NCBI RefSeq assembly: GCF_000721235.1 | Contig: NZ_JOFH01000019.1 | Coordinates: 1-64,000 of the forward strand | Reading direction: 5' to 3' | DNA length: 64,000 bases | From: Streptomyces olivaceus | GTDB lineage: Bacteria > Actinomycetota > Actinomycetes > Streptomycetales > Streptomycetaceae | Shown here: one piece after another, positions 1 through 9,050 of the stretch | Numbering within the stretch: the first letter of the stretch is position 1 | How the letters are laid out: each line of letters begins with the position of its first letter | Position numbers and translations under genes: made by a program | Notes under the pieces: model-generated | Told to the model about the DNA's origin: nothing | What the model saw: only the letters and a program-made list of their open reading frames with translations | Databases searched by the model: none

Positions 1-331
1 CTGGACCCGACGCATGATCGAGATCCGCAAGCAGAACCCCGCCTTCGGCCTCGGCACCTACACCGAACTGCCCTCCTCCAACCCCGCCGTCCTCGCCTTC
101 CTGCGCGAGGCCCCCGCGAACGGGGAAGGAGCGGACGACCTGGTCCTGTGCGTGAACAACTTCTCCCGGTTCGCGCAGCCCACCGAGCTGGATCTCAGCG
201 CCTTCGGCGGACGGCACCCGGTCGAGCTGTTCGGCGGGGTCCGCTTCCCGCCGGTCGGCGACCTGCCGTACCTGCTGACCCTCGGCGGTCACGGCTTCTA
301 CTGGTTCCGGCTGCGCAAGGACGCCCCTTAG
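1..331 (+). CDS. treS: Trehalose synthase / maltose-trehalose mutase (TreS), C-terminal fragment
   Basis: The gene is cut by the window start; only about 110 C-terminal residues remain, read from base 2. The fragment has the conserved WTRRMIEIRKQNPAFGLG stretch just after the GH13 barrel, followed by the small beta-sandwich domain typical of TreS (LCVNNFSR, VELFGG, GFYWFRL). TreS interconverts maltose and trehalose in the cytoplasm and supplies maltose to maltokinase in the GlgE alpha-glucan pathway. That gene follows 102 bases downstream and glgB after it, so the three probably form one operon. The family call rests on the motifs and on context; the catalytic domain is outside the window. 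Confidence 0.88.
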   Translation, partial: WTRRMIEIRKQNPAFGLGTYTELPSSNPAVLAFLREAPANGEGADDLVLCVNNFSRFAQPTELDLSAFGGRHPVELFGGVRFPPVGDLPYLLTLGGHGFYWFRLRKDAP

Positions 332-433
332 TCCCTGTAGTCCCTGTCCCCGCCCGCAGTGCGGTTTCCGCCGCGCCGCCCGGGGCACGCATCAGTAACC
401 ACCCCGACCTCTCCGGGGAAAGGACGCGACGCC

Positions 434-1834
434 ATGCCGGAAGCCGTCATACGCACCGTCCCGAGCCCGCCGGGCCTCCTCGCCTCACTCGATCCGCTGC
501 TGCGTCAGTGGCTGCCGCGCCAGCGCTGGTTCGCGGGCAAGGGGCGTCCCGTCACCGGCTTCTCGCTGGTCGCCGCGACCGAGCTGCTTCCGGCCGGCTC
601 CCGCCTGGGCCTGCACCACGTCCTGGTCCGCACCCGGCAGCAGTCCGCCCCGGCGCCGGGCGCGCCGGAGGAGCCCGGCGACTGCTACCAGCTCCTCATA
701 GGCACGCGCGAGGCGCTGCCGCCCCGGCTGGCGCCCGCGCTGATCGGACATCTGACCGAGGGCCCGGATGCCGGACGCACCGCCTATGACGCCCTGTACG
801 ACACCCGGCCCGCCGAGGTGCTTCTGGAGGCGCTGCGCACCGGGGCCAGGATCGGCGGGCTCCGCTTCGAGCGGGACCCGGAGCAGGAGATACCCGCCGG
901 TCTGGAGCCTCGGCTGCTGACCGCCGAGCAGTCCAACTCCTCCGTCGTGTACGGAGATACGTTCATCCTCAAGCTGCTGCGGCGGGCCGTGCCCGGCGTC
1001 AACCCCGACCTGGAGCTGCCGCTCGCGCTGGCCCGCGAGGGCTGCCCCCGCGTACCGGCGCCGGCCGGCTGGCTGACGGCCGACCTGGACGACCGCACCT
1101 GGGTGCTGGGCGTGCTCCAGCCGTACGTGCGGGACGCGGCCGACGGCTGGGAGCTGGCGCTGCGCGAGCCGGCCGGGGGTGAGGACTTCACCGCCGAGGC
1201 GCGGGCGCTCGGCCGGGCCACCGCCGAGGTGCACACCGCGCTGGCCCGCGCGCTGCCGACGGTCACCCTCGGCCAGGGTGCGGTGCGGCGGCTCGCCGAC
1301 GGCATGGCCGAACGGCTGGCACAGGCCGCGCGGGCCGTACCGCTGCTCGGTCCGTACGCGCCCGCGCTGAGTACGGCGTTCACCGCGCTGGCGGACCTGG
1401 CCGCCGAGGGCCGCACCTGGACCGCCCAGCGGATCCACGGGGACCTGCACCTCGGCCAGTGCCTGCGTTCCCCCGGCGGCGAGTGGTCGCTGATCGACTT
1501 CGAGGGGGAGCCCGCGAAGCCGCTGGCCGAGCGGCGGCTGCCGCAGCCGCCGGTGCGGGACGTCGCCGGGATGCTGCGGTCCTTCGACTACGCGGAGCAC
1601 TCGGCCGACGCCCCGGTGCCCGGCTGGGCCGCGGCCTGCCGGGCGGCGTACTGCGCCGGGTACGCGGAGGCGGGCGGCCACGACCCGCGCACGGACCCGG
1701 TGCTGCTGCGCGCCTACGAGACGGACAAGGCGGTCTACGAGGTGCTGTACGAGGCCCGGCACCGCCCCGACTGGCTCCCGGTGCCCCTCGCCGCCGTGCG
1801 CCGCCTCAGCGCGCCCGAACCCGAACCGGCATGA
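434..1834 (+). CDS. mak: Maltokinase (Pep2/Mak)
   Basis: A 466-residue enzyme that phosphorylates maltose with ATP to maltose-1-phosphate, the donor for GlgE. It has an aminoglycoside-phosphotransferase-like fold: catalytic loop HGDLHLGQ at about residues 335-342 and metal-binding DFEGEP from D355. The N-terminal half carries the maltokinase-type [11 protein letters not shown] motif. I chose ATG 434 because GGGGAAAGGA lies just upstream and the protein then starts MPEAVIRT; the frame is open further upstream without a ribosome site. It lies between treS and glgB. In some actinobacteria treS and mak are fused; here they are separate genes. Base composition matches the neighbours. Confidence 0.93.
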   Translation: MPEAVIRTVPSPPGLLASLDPLLRQWLPRQRWFAGKGRPVTGFSLVAATELLPAGSRLGLHHVLVRTRQQSAPAPGAPEEPGDCYQLLIGTREALPPRLAPALIGHLTEGPDAGRTAYDALYDTRPAEVLLEALRTGARIGGLRFERDPEQEIPAGLEPRLLTAEQSNSSVVYGDTFILKLLRRAVPGVNPDLELPLALAREGCPRVPAPAGWLTADLDDRTWVLGVLQPYVRDAADGWELALREPAGGEDFTAEARALGRATAEVHTALARALPTVTLGQGAVRRLADGMAERLAQAARAVPLLGPYAPALSTAFTALADLAAEGRTWTAQRIHGDLHLGQCLRSPGGEWSLIDFEGEPAKPLAERRLPQPPVRDVAGMLRSFDYAEHSADAPVPGWAAACRAAYCAGYAEAGGHDPRTDPVLLRAYETDKAVYEVLYEARHRPDWLPVPLAAVRRLSAPEPEPA

Positions 1835-1874
1835 CCTCCCCGTCCGGTCCCCCGTCGCCCAGGAGGCTCCGCCC

Positions 1875-4247
1875 GTGACCCCCCGCCCCTCGTCCAGCGG
1901 TTCCGAACCGAAGAAGAAGGCCGCGAAGAAGACCACGAAGACGCCCAAGAACACGGCCAAGAACACGGCCAAGAACACGACCCGGAAGTCGGCCGCGGGA
2001 ACGGCCGCGAAAACGACCCCGAAGCAGAGCCCCGCGGCGAAGAACCCCGCGGCGAGGACGGCCGGGGCGCCCCCGAGGGAGCCGGCGCAGGAGGCCGCGC
2101 CCGGAAGAGGCCCCGCAGCCTCCCCCGAGGTCGCGGTCGCGGCCTCCTCCCCCTCCCTGGACGCCGCCGACCGGGAGCGCCTGCTCGCCGGCGCCCACCA
2201 CGACCCGCACTCCGTGCTCGGCGCCCACCGCGTGCCCGGCGGGGTCGCCTTCCGGGCCTTCCGGCCGTACGCCCTGGCGGTGAGCGTCCGCTCCGGCGAC
2301 CTGCGCATCGAGCTGCACGACGACGGCGACGGCTTCTTCTCCGGGCTCGTACCGCTGCGCGAGGTGCCGTCGCACCGGCTCCTGGTGACGTACGACGGGT
2401 CGGTACAGGAGGTCGAGGACCCGTACCGCTTCCTGCCCGCGCTGGGCGACCTGGACCTGCACCTGATCGCCGAGGGGCGGCACGAGCAGCTCTGGCAGGC
2501 GCTCGGCGCGCACCCGACGGTCCACGGGGGCGTCGCGGGCACCCGGTTCGCGGTGTGGGCGCCGAACGCGCGCGGCGTCCGGGTGGCCGGCGGCTTCAAC
2601 TTCTGGGACGGCACCGGTCACCCGATGCGCTCCCTCGGCTCGACCGGCGTGTGGGAGCTGTTCCTGCCCGGTGTCGGCGCGGGCGAGCTGTACAAGTTCG
2701 AGATCACCCGGCCCGACGGCTCCCGCACCTTCCGCGCGGACCCGCTGGCCCGCCGCACGGAGGTCCCGCCGGCCACCTCCTCCGTCGTCCACGTCTCGGA
2801 GTACACGTGGGGGGACGCCGAGTGGCTGGCCCGCCGCGCGGACCGGCCCGCGCACGAGGCCCCGCTGTCGGTGTACGAGGTCCACCTGCCCTCCTGGCGG
2901 CCGGGGCTGACCTACCGCGAACTGGCTGAGCAGCTCCCCGCCTACGTGGCCGACCTGGGCTTCACGCACGTCGAGCTGATGCCGGTCGCCGAGCACCCCT
3001 TCGGCGGCTCGTGGGGCTACCAGGTCACCGGCTTCTACGCGCCCACGGCCCGGCTCGGCGACCCGGACGACTTCAGGTACCTGGTGGACCGGCTGCACCG
3101 GGCCGGCATCGGCGTCCTGATGGACTGGGTGCCGGCGCACTTCCCGCGCGACGACTGGGCGCTGGCCGAGTTCGACGGGCGCCCGCTGTACGAGCACTCC
3201 GACCCGCAGCGGGCCGCGCACCCGGACTGGGGGACGCTGGAGTTCGACTTCGGGCGCCGCGAGGTGCGCAACTTCCTGGTCGCCAACGCCGTGTACTGGT
3301 GCGAGGAGTTCCACATCGACGGGCTGCGCGTCGACGCGGTCGCCTCCATGCTCTACCTGGACTACTCGCGCGAGGCGGGCCAGTGGACGCCGAACGAGCG
3401 CGGCGGCCGGGAGAACCTGGACGCGGTGGCCTTCCTCCAGGAGATGAACGCGACCGTCTACCGCCGGGTGCCCGGCGTCGTCACCGTGGCCGAGGAGTCC
3501 ACGGCCTGGGACGGGGTCACGCGGGCCACGCACCACGAGGGCCCGAGCGGGTTCGGCGGGCTCGGCTTCGGGCTGAAGTGGAACATGGGCTGGATGCACG
3601 ACTCGCTGGAGTACATGAGCCACGAGCCGGTGCACCGCCGGTACCACCACGGGGAGATGACCTTCTCCATGGTGTACGCGTACAGCGAGAACTACGTGCT
3701 GCCGATCTCCCACGACGAGGTGGTGCACGGCAAGAAGTCCCTGGTGTCGAAGATGCCCGGCGACTGGTGGCAGCAGCGCGCGAACGAACGCGCCTACCTC
3801 GCCTTCATGTGGGCCCACCCCGGCAAGCAACTCCTCTTCATGGGGCAGGAGTTCGCGCAGGGCGCCGAGTGGTCGGACCTGAACGGCGTCTACCGGGACA
3901 CACCGGCGCTGTGGCAGCGCGACACCCACCCCTCGGGTTTCTCCTGGGTCGTGGGGGACGCCGCCGAGGACAACGTGCTCGCGTTCCTCCGCCTGGACGC
4001 CGACGGCACGCCGCTGCTCGCGGTGTCGAACTTCGCCCCGGTCGTCCGCTCCGACTACCGCCTCGGCGTCCCCGCCGACGTCCCCGCCTGGCACGAGGTC
4101 CTCAACACCGACGCCGCCCGCTACGGCGGCGGCGACGCGGGGAACCCGGACCCGGTCAAGCCGGAGCCCCAGGGGTGGCACGGCCGCCCGGCGAGCATCC
4201 GACTGACCCTGCCGCCCCTGGCCACGGTGTGGCTGCGCCCGGCCTGA
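1875..4247 (+). CDS. glgB: 1,4-alpha-glucan branching enzyme (GlgB) with Lys/Ala-rich N-terminal tail
   Basis: A 790-residue GH13 branching enzyme that makes alpha-1,6 branches in glycogen-like glucans. Order: a basic low-complexity tail (about residues 10-90), an N-terminal N1 domain, a CBM48 domain ([20 protein letters not shown]), the GH13 barrel, and an all-beta C-terminus. The likely catalytic triad is D487 (GLRVDAVAS), E540 (TVAEESTAW) and D614 ([11 protein letters not shown]). GTG 1875 is preceded by AGGAGG at ideal spacing. The tail ([14 protein letters not shown], then repeated KNTA units) resembles histone H1 C-tails; the underlying DNA holds near-perfect 12-base tandem repeats. It is 40 bases after maltokinase and converges on the helD-like gene. 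Confidence 0.95.
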   Translation: MTPRPSSSGSEPKKKAAKKTTKTPKNTAKNTAKNTTRKSAAGTAAKTTPKQSPAAKNPAARTAGAPPREPAQEAAPGRGPAASPEVAVAASSPSLDAADRERLLAGAHHDPHSVLGAHRVPGGVAFRAFRPYALAVSVRSGDLRIELHDDGDGFFSGLVPLREVPSHRLLVTYDGSVQEVEDPYRFLPALGDLDLHLIAEGRHEQLWQALGAHPTVHGGVAGTRFAVWAPNARGVRVAGGFNFWDGTGHPMRSLGSTGVWELFLPGVGAGELYKFEITRPDGSRTFRADPLARRTEVPPATSSVVHVSEYTWGDAEWLARRADRPAHEAPLSVYEVHLPSWRPGLTYRELAEQLPAYVADLGFTHVELMPVAEHPFGGSWGYQVTGFYAPTARLGDPDDFRYLVDRLHRAGIGVLMDWVPAHFPRDDWALAEFDGRPLYEHSDPQRAAHPDWGTLEFDFGRREVRNFLVANAVYWCEEFHIDGLRVDAVASMLYLDYSREAGQWTPNERGGRENLDAVAFLQEMNATVYRRVPGVVTVAEESTAWDGVTRATHHEGPSGFGGLGFGLKWNMGWMHDSLEYMSHEPVHRRYHHGEMTFSMVYAYSENYVLPISHDEVVHGKKSLVSKMPGDWWQQRANERAYLAFMWAHPGKQLLFMGQEFAQGAEWSDLNGVYRDTPALWQRDTHPSGFSWVVGDAAEDNVLAFLRLDADGTPLLAVSNFAPVVRSDYRLGVPADVPAWHEVLNTDAARYGGGDAGNPDPVKPEPQGWHGRPASIRLTLPPLATVWLRPA

Positions 4248-4278
4248 GACGGCAGGGTGCGGCTCCCACTCAGTCCTC

Positions 4279-6531
4279 TCAGTCCTGTCGAAGCCCCCTC
4301 GGCAGCGGCTCGGTGTGCAGGATGCCGAGGTGCTGGGTGGCGCGGGTGAGGGCCACGTAGAGGTCGCTGGTGCCGTAGCGGCCGGGCTCGACGACCAGGA
4401 CGGAGTCGAACTCCAGGCCCTTGGACTGACGCGGGTCCAGGAGGACCACGCGGTGGGTCAGGTCCGGCTCGGCGTCCGCGCTCACGCCGTCCAGGCGGGC
4501 CGCGAGCGCCCGGTGGAGTTCGCGCGGGGCGATGACCGCGAGGCGGCCCTCGTCCGGGGTCAGTTCGCGGGCGGCCACGGCGACGGCGGCCGGGAGGTCG
4601 CCGGTGGCGCGGATCCAGGGGCGTACGCCGGTGGACCGTACCGAACTCGGCGGGGCGAAGTCCGGGTCGTCGGCGCGGACGACGGACGCCGCCAGGTCCA
4701 TGATCTCGGCCGGGGTGCGGTAGTTGACCCCGAGGCGGGTGTGCTCCCAGCGGTCCTCGACGTAGGGGGCGAGGATCTTCGACCAGGAGCCGACGCCGGC
4801 CGCCTCCGCGGTCTGGGCCGGGTCGCCGACCAGGGTCATCGAGCGGGTCGGGCAGCGCCGCATCAGCAGCCGCCACGCCATCGGGGACAGCTCCTGCGCC
4901 TCGTCCACGATGATGTGCCCGAAGGCCCAGGTGCGGTCGGCCGCGGCGCGTTCGGCGGCGCTGCGGTGGTCGTCCTCCTCCTGGCGTTCGGCGAAACGCT
5001 CGGCGTCGATGATGTCGTGGGCGAGCAGGACCTCGGATTCCTCCTCGTCCTTGTCCTCGAACTCGTAGGTCCGCGACGCGTACGACACGTCGAGGACGCC
5101 CTGTGCGTAGGCGATCTGCTCCTCCCGCTCGCGTTCCGCCCGGGAGCGGGCGACCCGGTCGTCCACGCCGAGCAGTTCGGCCGCCTCGTCCAGCAGTGGC
5201 ACGTCGGCGACGGTCCAGCGCCGGGTGACCGGGCGGCGGACGGCGGCGGCGTCCCGGGCCGGCAGGAAGGCCTCGGGGGCGGCCAGGAAGCCGGCGACCA
5301 GGCGCTGCGGGGTGAGCCGGGGCCAGAGCTGGTCGATCGCCGCCCAGACCTCGGGGTTCTCGGCGAGTTCGTCGCGGATCTGGGTGATGTCGCTGGGGTC
5401 GAGGAGGTTGCCGCCGTCGTAGGGGTCGGTGCCGATGCGCTCGGCGACCATGTCGGTGAGGGTGTTGAGGATGTGGCCCTCGAAGTGCTCGCGGGCCGCG
5501 TTGTGCGGCAGCTTCGCGGCGCGGGTGCGCTCCCGGGCGACGTTGACCAGGTCGTCGTCCAGCATGAGGACGTCGCGGTCGTGCTCGATCGCGATCACCG
5601 GGTCGGGCAGCGTCTGCCGGTCGCGGACCACCTCGGCGAGCACGTCGGCCATGTCGGCGCGGCCCTTCACGGCCGCCGCCGCGGGCAGGTCCGCCGCCGT
5701 GGCCCGCACGCCGGGGAACAGCTCGGCGACGGTGGACAGCAGCACACCGGTCTCGCCGAGCGAGGGCAGCACCTCGCCGATGTAGCCGAGGAAGGCCGGG
5801 TTGGGGCCGACGATGAGGACGGCGCGCTTGGCGAGCAGCTCGCGGTGCTCGTAGAGGAGGTAGGCGGCGCGGTGCAGCGCGACGGCGGTCTTGCCGGTGC
5901 CGGGACCGCCCTCGACGACCAGCACACCGCGGTGCGGGGCGCGGATGATGCGGTCCTGGTCGGCCTGGATGGTCTGCACGATGTCGCCCATGCGGCCGGT
6001 GCGCGCGGAGTTCAGCGCGGCCAGCAGCACGGCGTCGCCCGACGGGTCCTCGTGACCGGTGCGGGTCTCGTCGCCGAGGTCGAGGATCTCGTCGTGCAGC
6101 GCGGTGACCCGGCGGCCGTCGCTGGTGATGTGCCGGCGGCGGCGCAGACCCATCGGGGTGTGGCCGGTCGCCAGGTAGAAGGGGCGGGCCACGTCGGCCC
6201 GCCAGTCGATGAGGACCGGGGTGCGTTCCGGGTCGTCCGCGCGCAGCCCGATCCGGCCGATGTGGTGGCCGTCCCCGGAGGCCAGGTCGATCCGGCCGAA
6301 GCAGAGGGAGCCGTCCACCGCGTTGAGCGCGGCGAGCAGTCCCGAGCGCTCGGCGACCAGGATGTCCCGCTCCAGCTTGGCCTGCTGCGGGGTGCTCCCC
6401 TGGGCGAGCGCGTCCGTCACCGCCACCTCGGCGTCGCCGCGCAGCGCGTCCACGCGCGCGTACAGCCCGTCGACGAATTCCTGCTCGTGTCGCAATTCAT
6501 CGTCCGGCAATTCGGTGTTTGACAATTCCAC
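4279..6531 (-). CDS. HelD-like superfamily 1 ATPase (RNA polymerase-associated)
   Basis: A 750-residue UvrD/Rep-fold ATPase. The N-terminus is a predicted antiparallel coiled coil (ELRHEQEFVDGLYARVDALR), as in HelD, which inserts into RNA polymerase channels and releases stalled enzyme. Walker A is GGPGTGKT (208-215), and VDEAQE, LVGDPAQT, GVNYRTPAEI, SKGLEFDSV and VALTRATQ follow in SF1 order. HelD proteins are not processive helicases. Actinobacterial class II members recycle polymerase, and one (HelR of S. venezuelae) protects it from rifamycins; whether this protein does so is inference. The start is GTG 6531 with GGGAG almost touching it, so initiation may be unusual. The 5' leader lies opposite the small-RNA candidate at 6555-6650. 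Confidence 0.9.
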   Translation of the reverse strand: MELSNTELPDDELRHEQEFVDGLYARVDALRGDAEVAVTDALAQGSTPQQAKLERDILVAERSGLLAALNAVDGSLCFGRIDLASGDGHHIGRIGLRADDPERTPVLIDWRADVARPFYLATGHTPMGLRRRRHITSDGRRVTALHDEILDLGDETRTGHEDPSGDAVLLAALNSARTGRMGDIVQTIQADQDRIIRAPHRGVLVVEGGPGTGKTAVALHRAAYLLYEHRELLAKRAVLIVGPNPAFLGYIGEVLPSLGETGVLLSTVAELFPGVRATAADLPAAAAVKGRADMADVLAEVVRDRQTLPDPVIAIEHDRDVLMLDDDLVNVARERTRAAKLPHNAAREHFEGHILNTLTDMVAERIGTDPYDGGNLLDPSDITQIRDELAENPEVWAAIDQLWPRLTPQRLVAGFLAAPEAFLPARDAAAVRRPVTRRWTVADVPLLDEAAELLGVDDRVARSRAEREREEQIAYAQGVLDVSYASRTYEFEDKDEEESEVLLAHDIIDAERFAERQEEDDHRSAAERAAADRTWAFGHIIVDEAQELSPMAWRLLMRRCPTRSMTLVGDPAQTAEAAGVGSWSKILAPYVEDRWEHTRLGVNYRTPAEIMDLAASVVRADDPDFAPPSSVRSTGVRPWIRATGDLPAAVAVAARELTPDEGRLAVIAPRELHRALAARLDGVSADAEPDLTHRVVLLDPRQSKGLEFDSVLVVEPGRYGTSDLYVALTRATQHLGILHTEPLPRGLRQD

Positions 6532-6548
6532 TCCCGCCCGGATATACT
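6519..6548 (+). promoter_or_regulatory. Near-consensus sigma-70 (HrdB) type promoter for the small RNA
   Basis: TTGACA at 6519-6524 and TATACT at 6543-6548 are separated by 18 bases. This is a rare near-perfect match in a genome of this GC content. It points into the 142-base gap between the helD-like gene and trxA, away from both coding sequences, and overlaps the first codons of the helD-like gene. No plus-strand CDS follows before the terminator at 6612-6647. Confidence 0.8.
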
Positions 6549-6554
6549 GTGCTC

Positions 6555-6650
6555 ACTGCACTTCTTTGTGACTGCCTCTGTTTGAAGTCACGAATCACCG
6601 AATATACGCAGAGAAATCCCCCGAGCGCAATTGCTCGGGGGATTTCTTGT
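6555..6650 (+). ncRNA. Candidate small RNA, about 95 nt, antisense to the helD-like leader
   Basis: It is predicted from three signals in a row: the near-consensus promoter at 6519-6548, a 9-bp stem-loop (arms 6565-6573 and 6586-6594, 12-base loop, one G-U pair), and a 15-bp perfect hairpin at 6612-6647 followed by a short U-rich run. The start is placed 7 bases after the -10 element and the end just after the hairpin. No convincing reading frame with a ribosome site exists inside. The transcript would be antisense to the 5' leader of the helD-like mRNA and of opposite sense to trxA. It lacks the two C-rich loops of actinobacterial 6C RNA, so I do not assign it to that family. Expression is not shown by sequence. 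Confidence 0.65.
6612..6647. terminator. Bidirectional rho-independent terminator
   Basis: A perfect 15-bp stem (6612-6626 with 6633-6647) around a 6-base loop. The arms read AGAAATCCCCCGAGC and its complement, so both strands have a GC-rich stem ending in ATTTCT. On the minus strand it ends the merR-trxA transcript 27 bases after trxA; on the plus strand it ends the candidate small RNA. Confidence 0.88.
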
Positions 6651-6673
6651 GTCCCGCGCCGGTTCCGCGCGGG

Positions 6674-7006
6674 TCAGACGACGTCGGCCAGCTCCGCGAG
6701 GAGCCGCCGCTTCGCCATGGCGCCCACCATCGACTTCACCGGCTCACCGTCGCGGAACACCATGAACGTCGGCATCGACAGCACCTTGTAGGCGTTGGTC
6801 GTGGCCGGGTTCCGGTCGACGTTCAGCTGCACCACCCGGAACCGGTCGGCCTCCTCCTGGGCGAGGGCGCCGAGCACCGGCACCATCTGCCGGCACGGCG
6901 GGCACCAGTCCGCGGTGAACTCCACAAGGACGGGCAGTTCGCTGCCGAGGACCTCGGTGCCGAAATCCGCGTCCGTGACCTCCGCCACCCCTTCGACCGT
7001 CGTCAT
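6674..7006 (-). CDS. trxA: Thioredoxin (TrxA type)
   Basis: A 110-residue cytoplasmic thioredoxin with the redox motif W34-C35-P36-P37-C38, where canonical thioredoxins have WCGPC. The rest of the fold is normal: VLVEFTADWC, LNVDRNPATTNAYKV, SMPTFMVFRDGE with the cis-Pro after Met. A Pro in place of Gly in the active site may change redox potential. ATG 7006 has GGAGGAG at good spacing. The start overlaps the stop of the upstream merR gene (ATGA), so the two are translationally coupled. The pair ends at the terminator 6612-6647. Confidence 0.93.
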   Translation of the reverse strand: MTTVEGVAEVTDADFGTEVLGSELPVLVEFTADWCPPCRQMVPVLGALAQEEADRFRVVQLNVDRNPATTNAYKVLSMPTFMVFRDGEPVKSMVGAMAKRRLLAELADVV

Positions 7007-7401
7007 GCGTCTCCTCCGAATTCACATTTCGGCTCCGGACCCCCCGGAACCGCCGCCTCGGCCCGCGCCAGCTGCGCACCCACCTGCGTCCGCACCGACG
7101 AGAGCTGCTCGATCAGCGCGTCCAGCTCCGCCAGCTTGCGCCGGTAGACCCCGAGCGAGGCCGGGCAGGAGTCGCCCTCGGGATGCCCGGCGCGCAGGCA
7201 CTCCACGAAGGGGCGGGTCTCCTCCAGGTCGAACCCGAAGTCCTGCAGCGTCATGATCTGCCGCAGCAGCTTCAGGTCGCCGTCGTCGTAGGTCCGGTAC
7301 CCGTTGCCGGCGCGCCGCGCGGGCAGCAGGCCCCGTGACTCGTAGTACCGCAGCGTCCGCGTCGTGGTCCCGGCCCGTGCGGCCAGCTCGCCGATTCGCA
7401 T
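7003..7401 (-). CDS. MerR-family transcriptional regulator coupled to trxA
   Basis: A 132-residue regulator: N-terminal winged HTH (MRIGELAARAGTTTRTLRYYESRGLL), the YRTYDDGDLKLLRQI segment, a dimerisation coiled coil, and a Cys-containing C-terminus (VECLRAGHPEGDSCPA plus a final PKCEF). Two Cys 11 residues apart near the helix resemble metal- or redox-sensing MerR proteins; the ligand is not known. ATG 7401 was chosen because the HTH begins there and the open frame upstream is not MerR-like. There is no Shine-Dalgarno site; a TACCTT hexamer 7 bases before ATG suggests leaderless transcription. The palindrome at 7416-7437 is probably its own operator. Confidence 0.92.
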   Translation of the reverse strand: MRIGELAARAGTTTRTLRYYESRGLLPARRAGNGYRTYDDGDLKLLRQIMTLQDFGFDLEETRPFVECLRAGHPEGDSCPASLGVYRRKLAELDALIEQLSSVRTQVGAQLARAEAAVPGGPEPKCEFGGDA

Positions 7402-7415
7402 ACCGACGAAGGTAA

Positions 7416-7437
7416 GCCTTGACGCGGGCGTCAAGGC
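7416..7437. promoter_or_regulatory. Perfect palindromic operator upstream of merR-trxA
   Basis: Two 10-bp arms, GCCTTGACGC and GCGTCAAGGC, separated by GG (7416-7437), 15 bases upstream of merR. Length, symmetry and overlap with a TTGACG -35-like element fit an autoregulatory MerR-family operator. A classical 19-bp spacer would place the -10 at 7404-7409, but that hexamer is poor. Confidence 0.7.
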
Positions 7438-7476
7438 AAGACGGCAGAGCAGGACGAGACGGCGAGGCGGGACGCA

Positions 7477-7511
7477 CGAGAAACCCCGCGCCACGAGCGC
7501 GGGGTTTCTCG
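7477..7511 (-). terminator. Terminator downstream of dctA
   Basis: A perfect 15-bp stem, with arms CGAGAAACCCCGCGC and its complement around a 5-base loop, lies 70 bases after the dctA stop. The stem has an A/T-rich base, as in the terminator at 6612-6647. It separates dctA from the merR promoter. Confidence 0.82.
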
Positions 7512-7580
7512 GTGACCGGGCGGCTGAGCAACGGGGGGAGCACCTCAGCCGCCCGGCGTGCGGGGGGGAACCCGGGAACG

Positions 7581-8978
7581 TCAGGTCTTCGCCAGTTCCT
7601 TCTCGCCGCCCGCCTCGGGGAGTTCCCCGGAGTCGGCGTCGGTGTCGTCGGCACCGTGGTGGTCGTCCAGCAGGGTCTTCTCGTCGAACGGCGCCCGGCC
7701 CGCGAGCACCTCGTTGACCCGGTCCTTGTCGATCTCCTTGGTCCAGGTGCCGATCAGGACGGTGGCCACGGCGTTGCCGCCGAAGTTGGTCAGGGCGCGG
7801 GCCTCGCTCATGAAGCGGTCGATGCCGACGATCAGGCCGATGCCGTCCACGAGGGCGGGCTTGTGCGACTGGAGGCCGCCGGCCAGCGTGGCCAGACCGG
7901 CGCCCGAGACACCGGCGGCGCCCTTGGAGGCGACCAGCAGGAAGAGCAGCAGCGGGATCTGCTCACCGATCGACATCGGCGTACCCATGGCGTCCGAGAT
8001 GAACAGCGAGGCCATGGTCATGTAGATCATGGTGCCGTCGAGGTTGAACGAGTAGCCGGTCGGGACCGTGATGCCGACCACCGGCTTGCTGACGCCCAGG
8101 TGCTCCATCTTCGCGATCAGACGCGGCAGCGCCGACTCCGAGGAGGAGGTGGACAGGATCAGCAGGAACTCGCGGCCCAGGTACTTGAAGAGCGAGAAGA
8201 CGCTGACGCCGGCGATGACGCGCAGCAGCGTGCCCAGCACCAGGATGAGGAAGAGGACGCAGGTCACGTAGAAGCCGAGCATCAGCACGGCCAGGCTCTT
8301 AAGCGCTTCGAGGCCGGCCGAGCCGGTGACGGCGGCGATGGCACCGAAGGCGCCGATCGGCGCGGCCCACATGATCATCGCGAGGACGCGGAAGACCAGC
8401 CGCTGGATGTGCTCGATGCCGCGCAGGACGGGCTGCCCGGCGTTGCCCATGGCCTGCAGGGCGAAGCCGGCCAGCAGGGCGATCAGCAGGGTCTGCAGGA
8501 CCTCGCCCTCGGTGAACGCCGAGACCATCGTCGTCGGGATGATGCCGAGCAGGAACTCGGTGGTGCCCTTGGCCTCGGCGTCGACCTGCGCCTGGCCGGT
8601 GTCCTTGACGGCGTCGGTGACCGCGAGGCCCGTGCCCGGGTCGAGGATGTTGCCGACGATCAGGCCGATGGCGAGCGCCACCAGGGACATCACGAAGAAG
8701 TAGACCAGGGCGATACCGCCGACGGCGCCGACCTTGGCGGCCTTGCGGACCGATCCGATGCCCAGCACGATCGTGCAGAAGATGATCGGCGAGATCATCA
8801 TCTTGATCAGGTTCACGAAGCCTTCGCCCAGCGGCTTCAGCTCGGTCGCGAAATCCGGTGCGAGCAGGCCGACCGCGATACCGAGGACGACCGCGATGAT
8901 CACCGCGATGTAGAGATAGTGCGTGCGATCGCGCTTGACCTTGGGTGCGGCAGGTGCCGTAGCGGCGTTGCTGGTCAC
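7581..8978 (-). CDS. dctA: C4-dicarboxylate:cation symporter (DctA)
   Basis: A 465-residue membrane carrier of the DAACS family that imports succinate, fumarate and malate with protons or sodium. It has about eight membrane helices and two re-entrant loops; family landmarks seen are KMMISPIIFCTIVLGI, STSSSESALPRLIAKM (Ser-rich hairpin loop), PTGYSFNLDGTMIYM and ASKGAAGVSGAG. GTG 8978 has AAGGAGG seven bases before it; the open frame extends 16 codons further upstream without a ribosome site. The acidic C-terminal tail is non-conserved. It is divergent from a CitA/DcuS-type two-component system, the usual regulator of such carriers, so dctA is the likely target. Confidence 0.94.
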   Translation of the reverse strand: MTSNAATAPAAPKVKRDRTHYLYIAVIIAVVLGIAVGLLAPDFATELKPLGEGFVNLIKMMISPIIFCTIVLGIGSVRKAAKVGAVGGIALVYFFVMSLVALAIGLIVGNILDPGTGLAVTDAVKDTGQAQVDAEAKGTTEFLLGIIPTTMVSAFTEGEVLQTLLIALLAGFALQAMGNAGQPVLRGIEHIQRLVFRVLAMIMWAAPIGAFGAIAAVTGSAGLEALKSLAVLMLGFYVTCVLFLILVLGTLLRVIAGVSVFSLFKYLGREFLLILSTSSSESALPRLIAKMEHLGVSKPVVGITVPTGYSFNLDGTMIYMTMASLFISDAMGTPMSIGEQIPLLLFLLVASKGAAGVSGAGLATLAGGLQSHKPALVDGIGLIVGIDRFMSEARALTNFGGNAVATVLIGTWTKEIDKDRVNEVLAGRAPFDEKTLLDDHHGADDTDADSGELPEAGGEKELAKT

Positions 8979-9050
8979 GGCGGCCCTCCTTGACGACGTC
9001 GTCGGCATCACCGGCGTGCGGCTCACGTCCGGGGTGTTTATCAGGGGATG

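Noticed and set aside
1806..4181. Long minus-strand frame opposite glgB
   Set aside because: Explained by third-position GC bias; translation is Arg/Val/Gly-rich without motifs, while glgB has all its catalytic residues.
6555..6650. Assignment of the small RNA to the actinobacterial 6C RNA family
   Set aside because: The loops are not C-rich; only the terminator stem has a run of five C.
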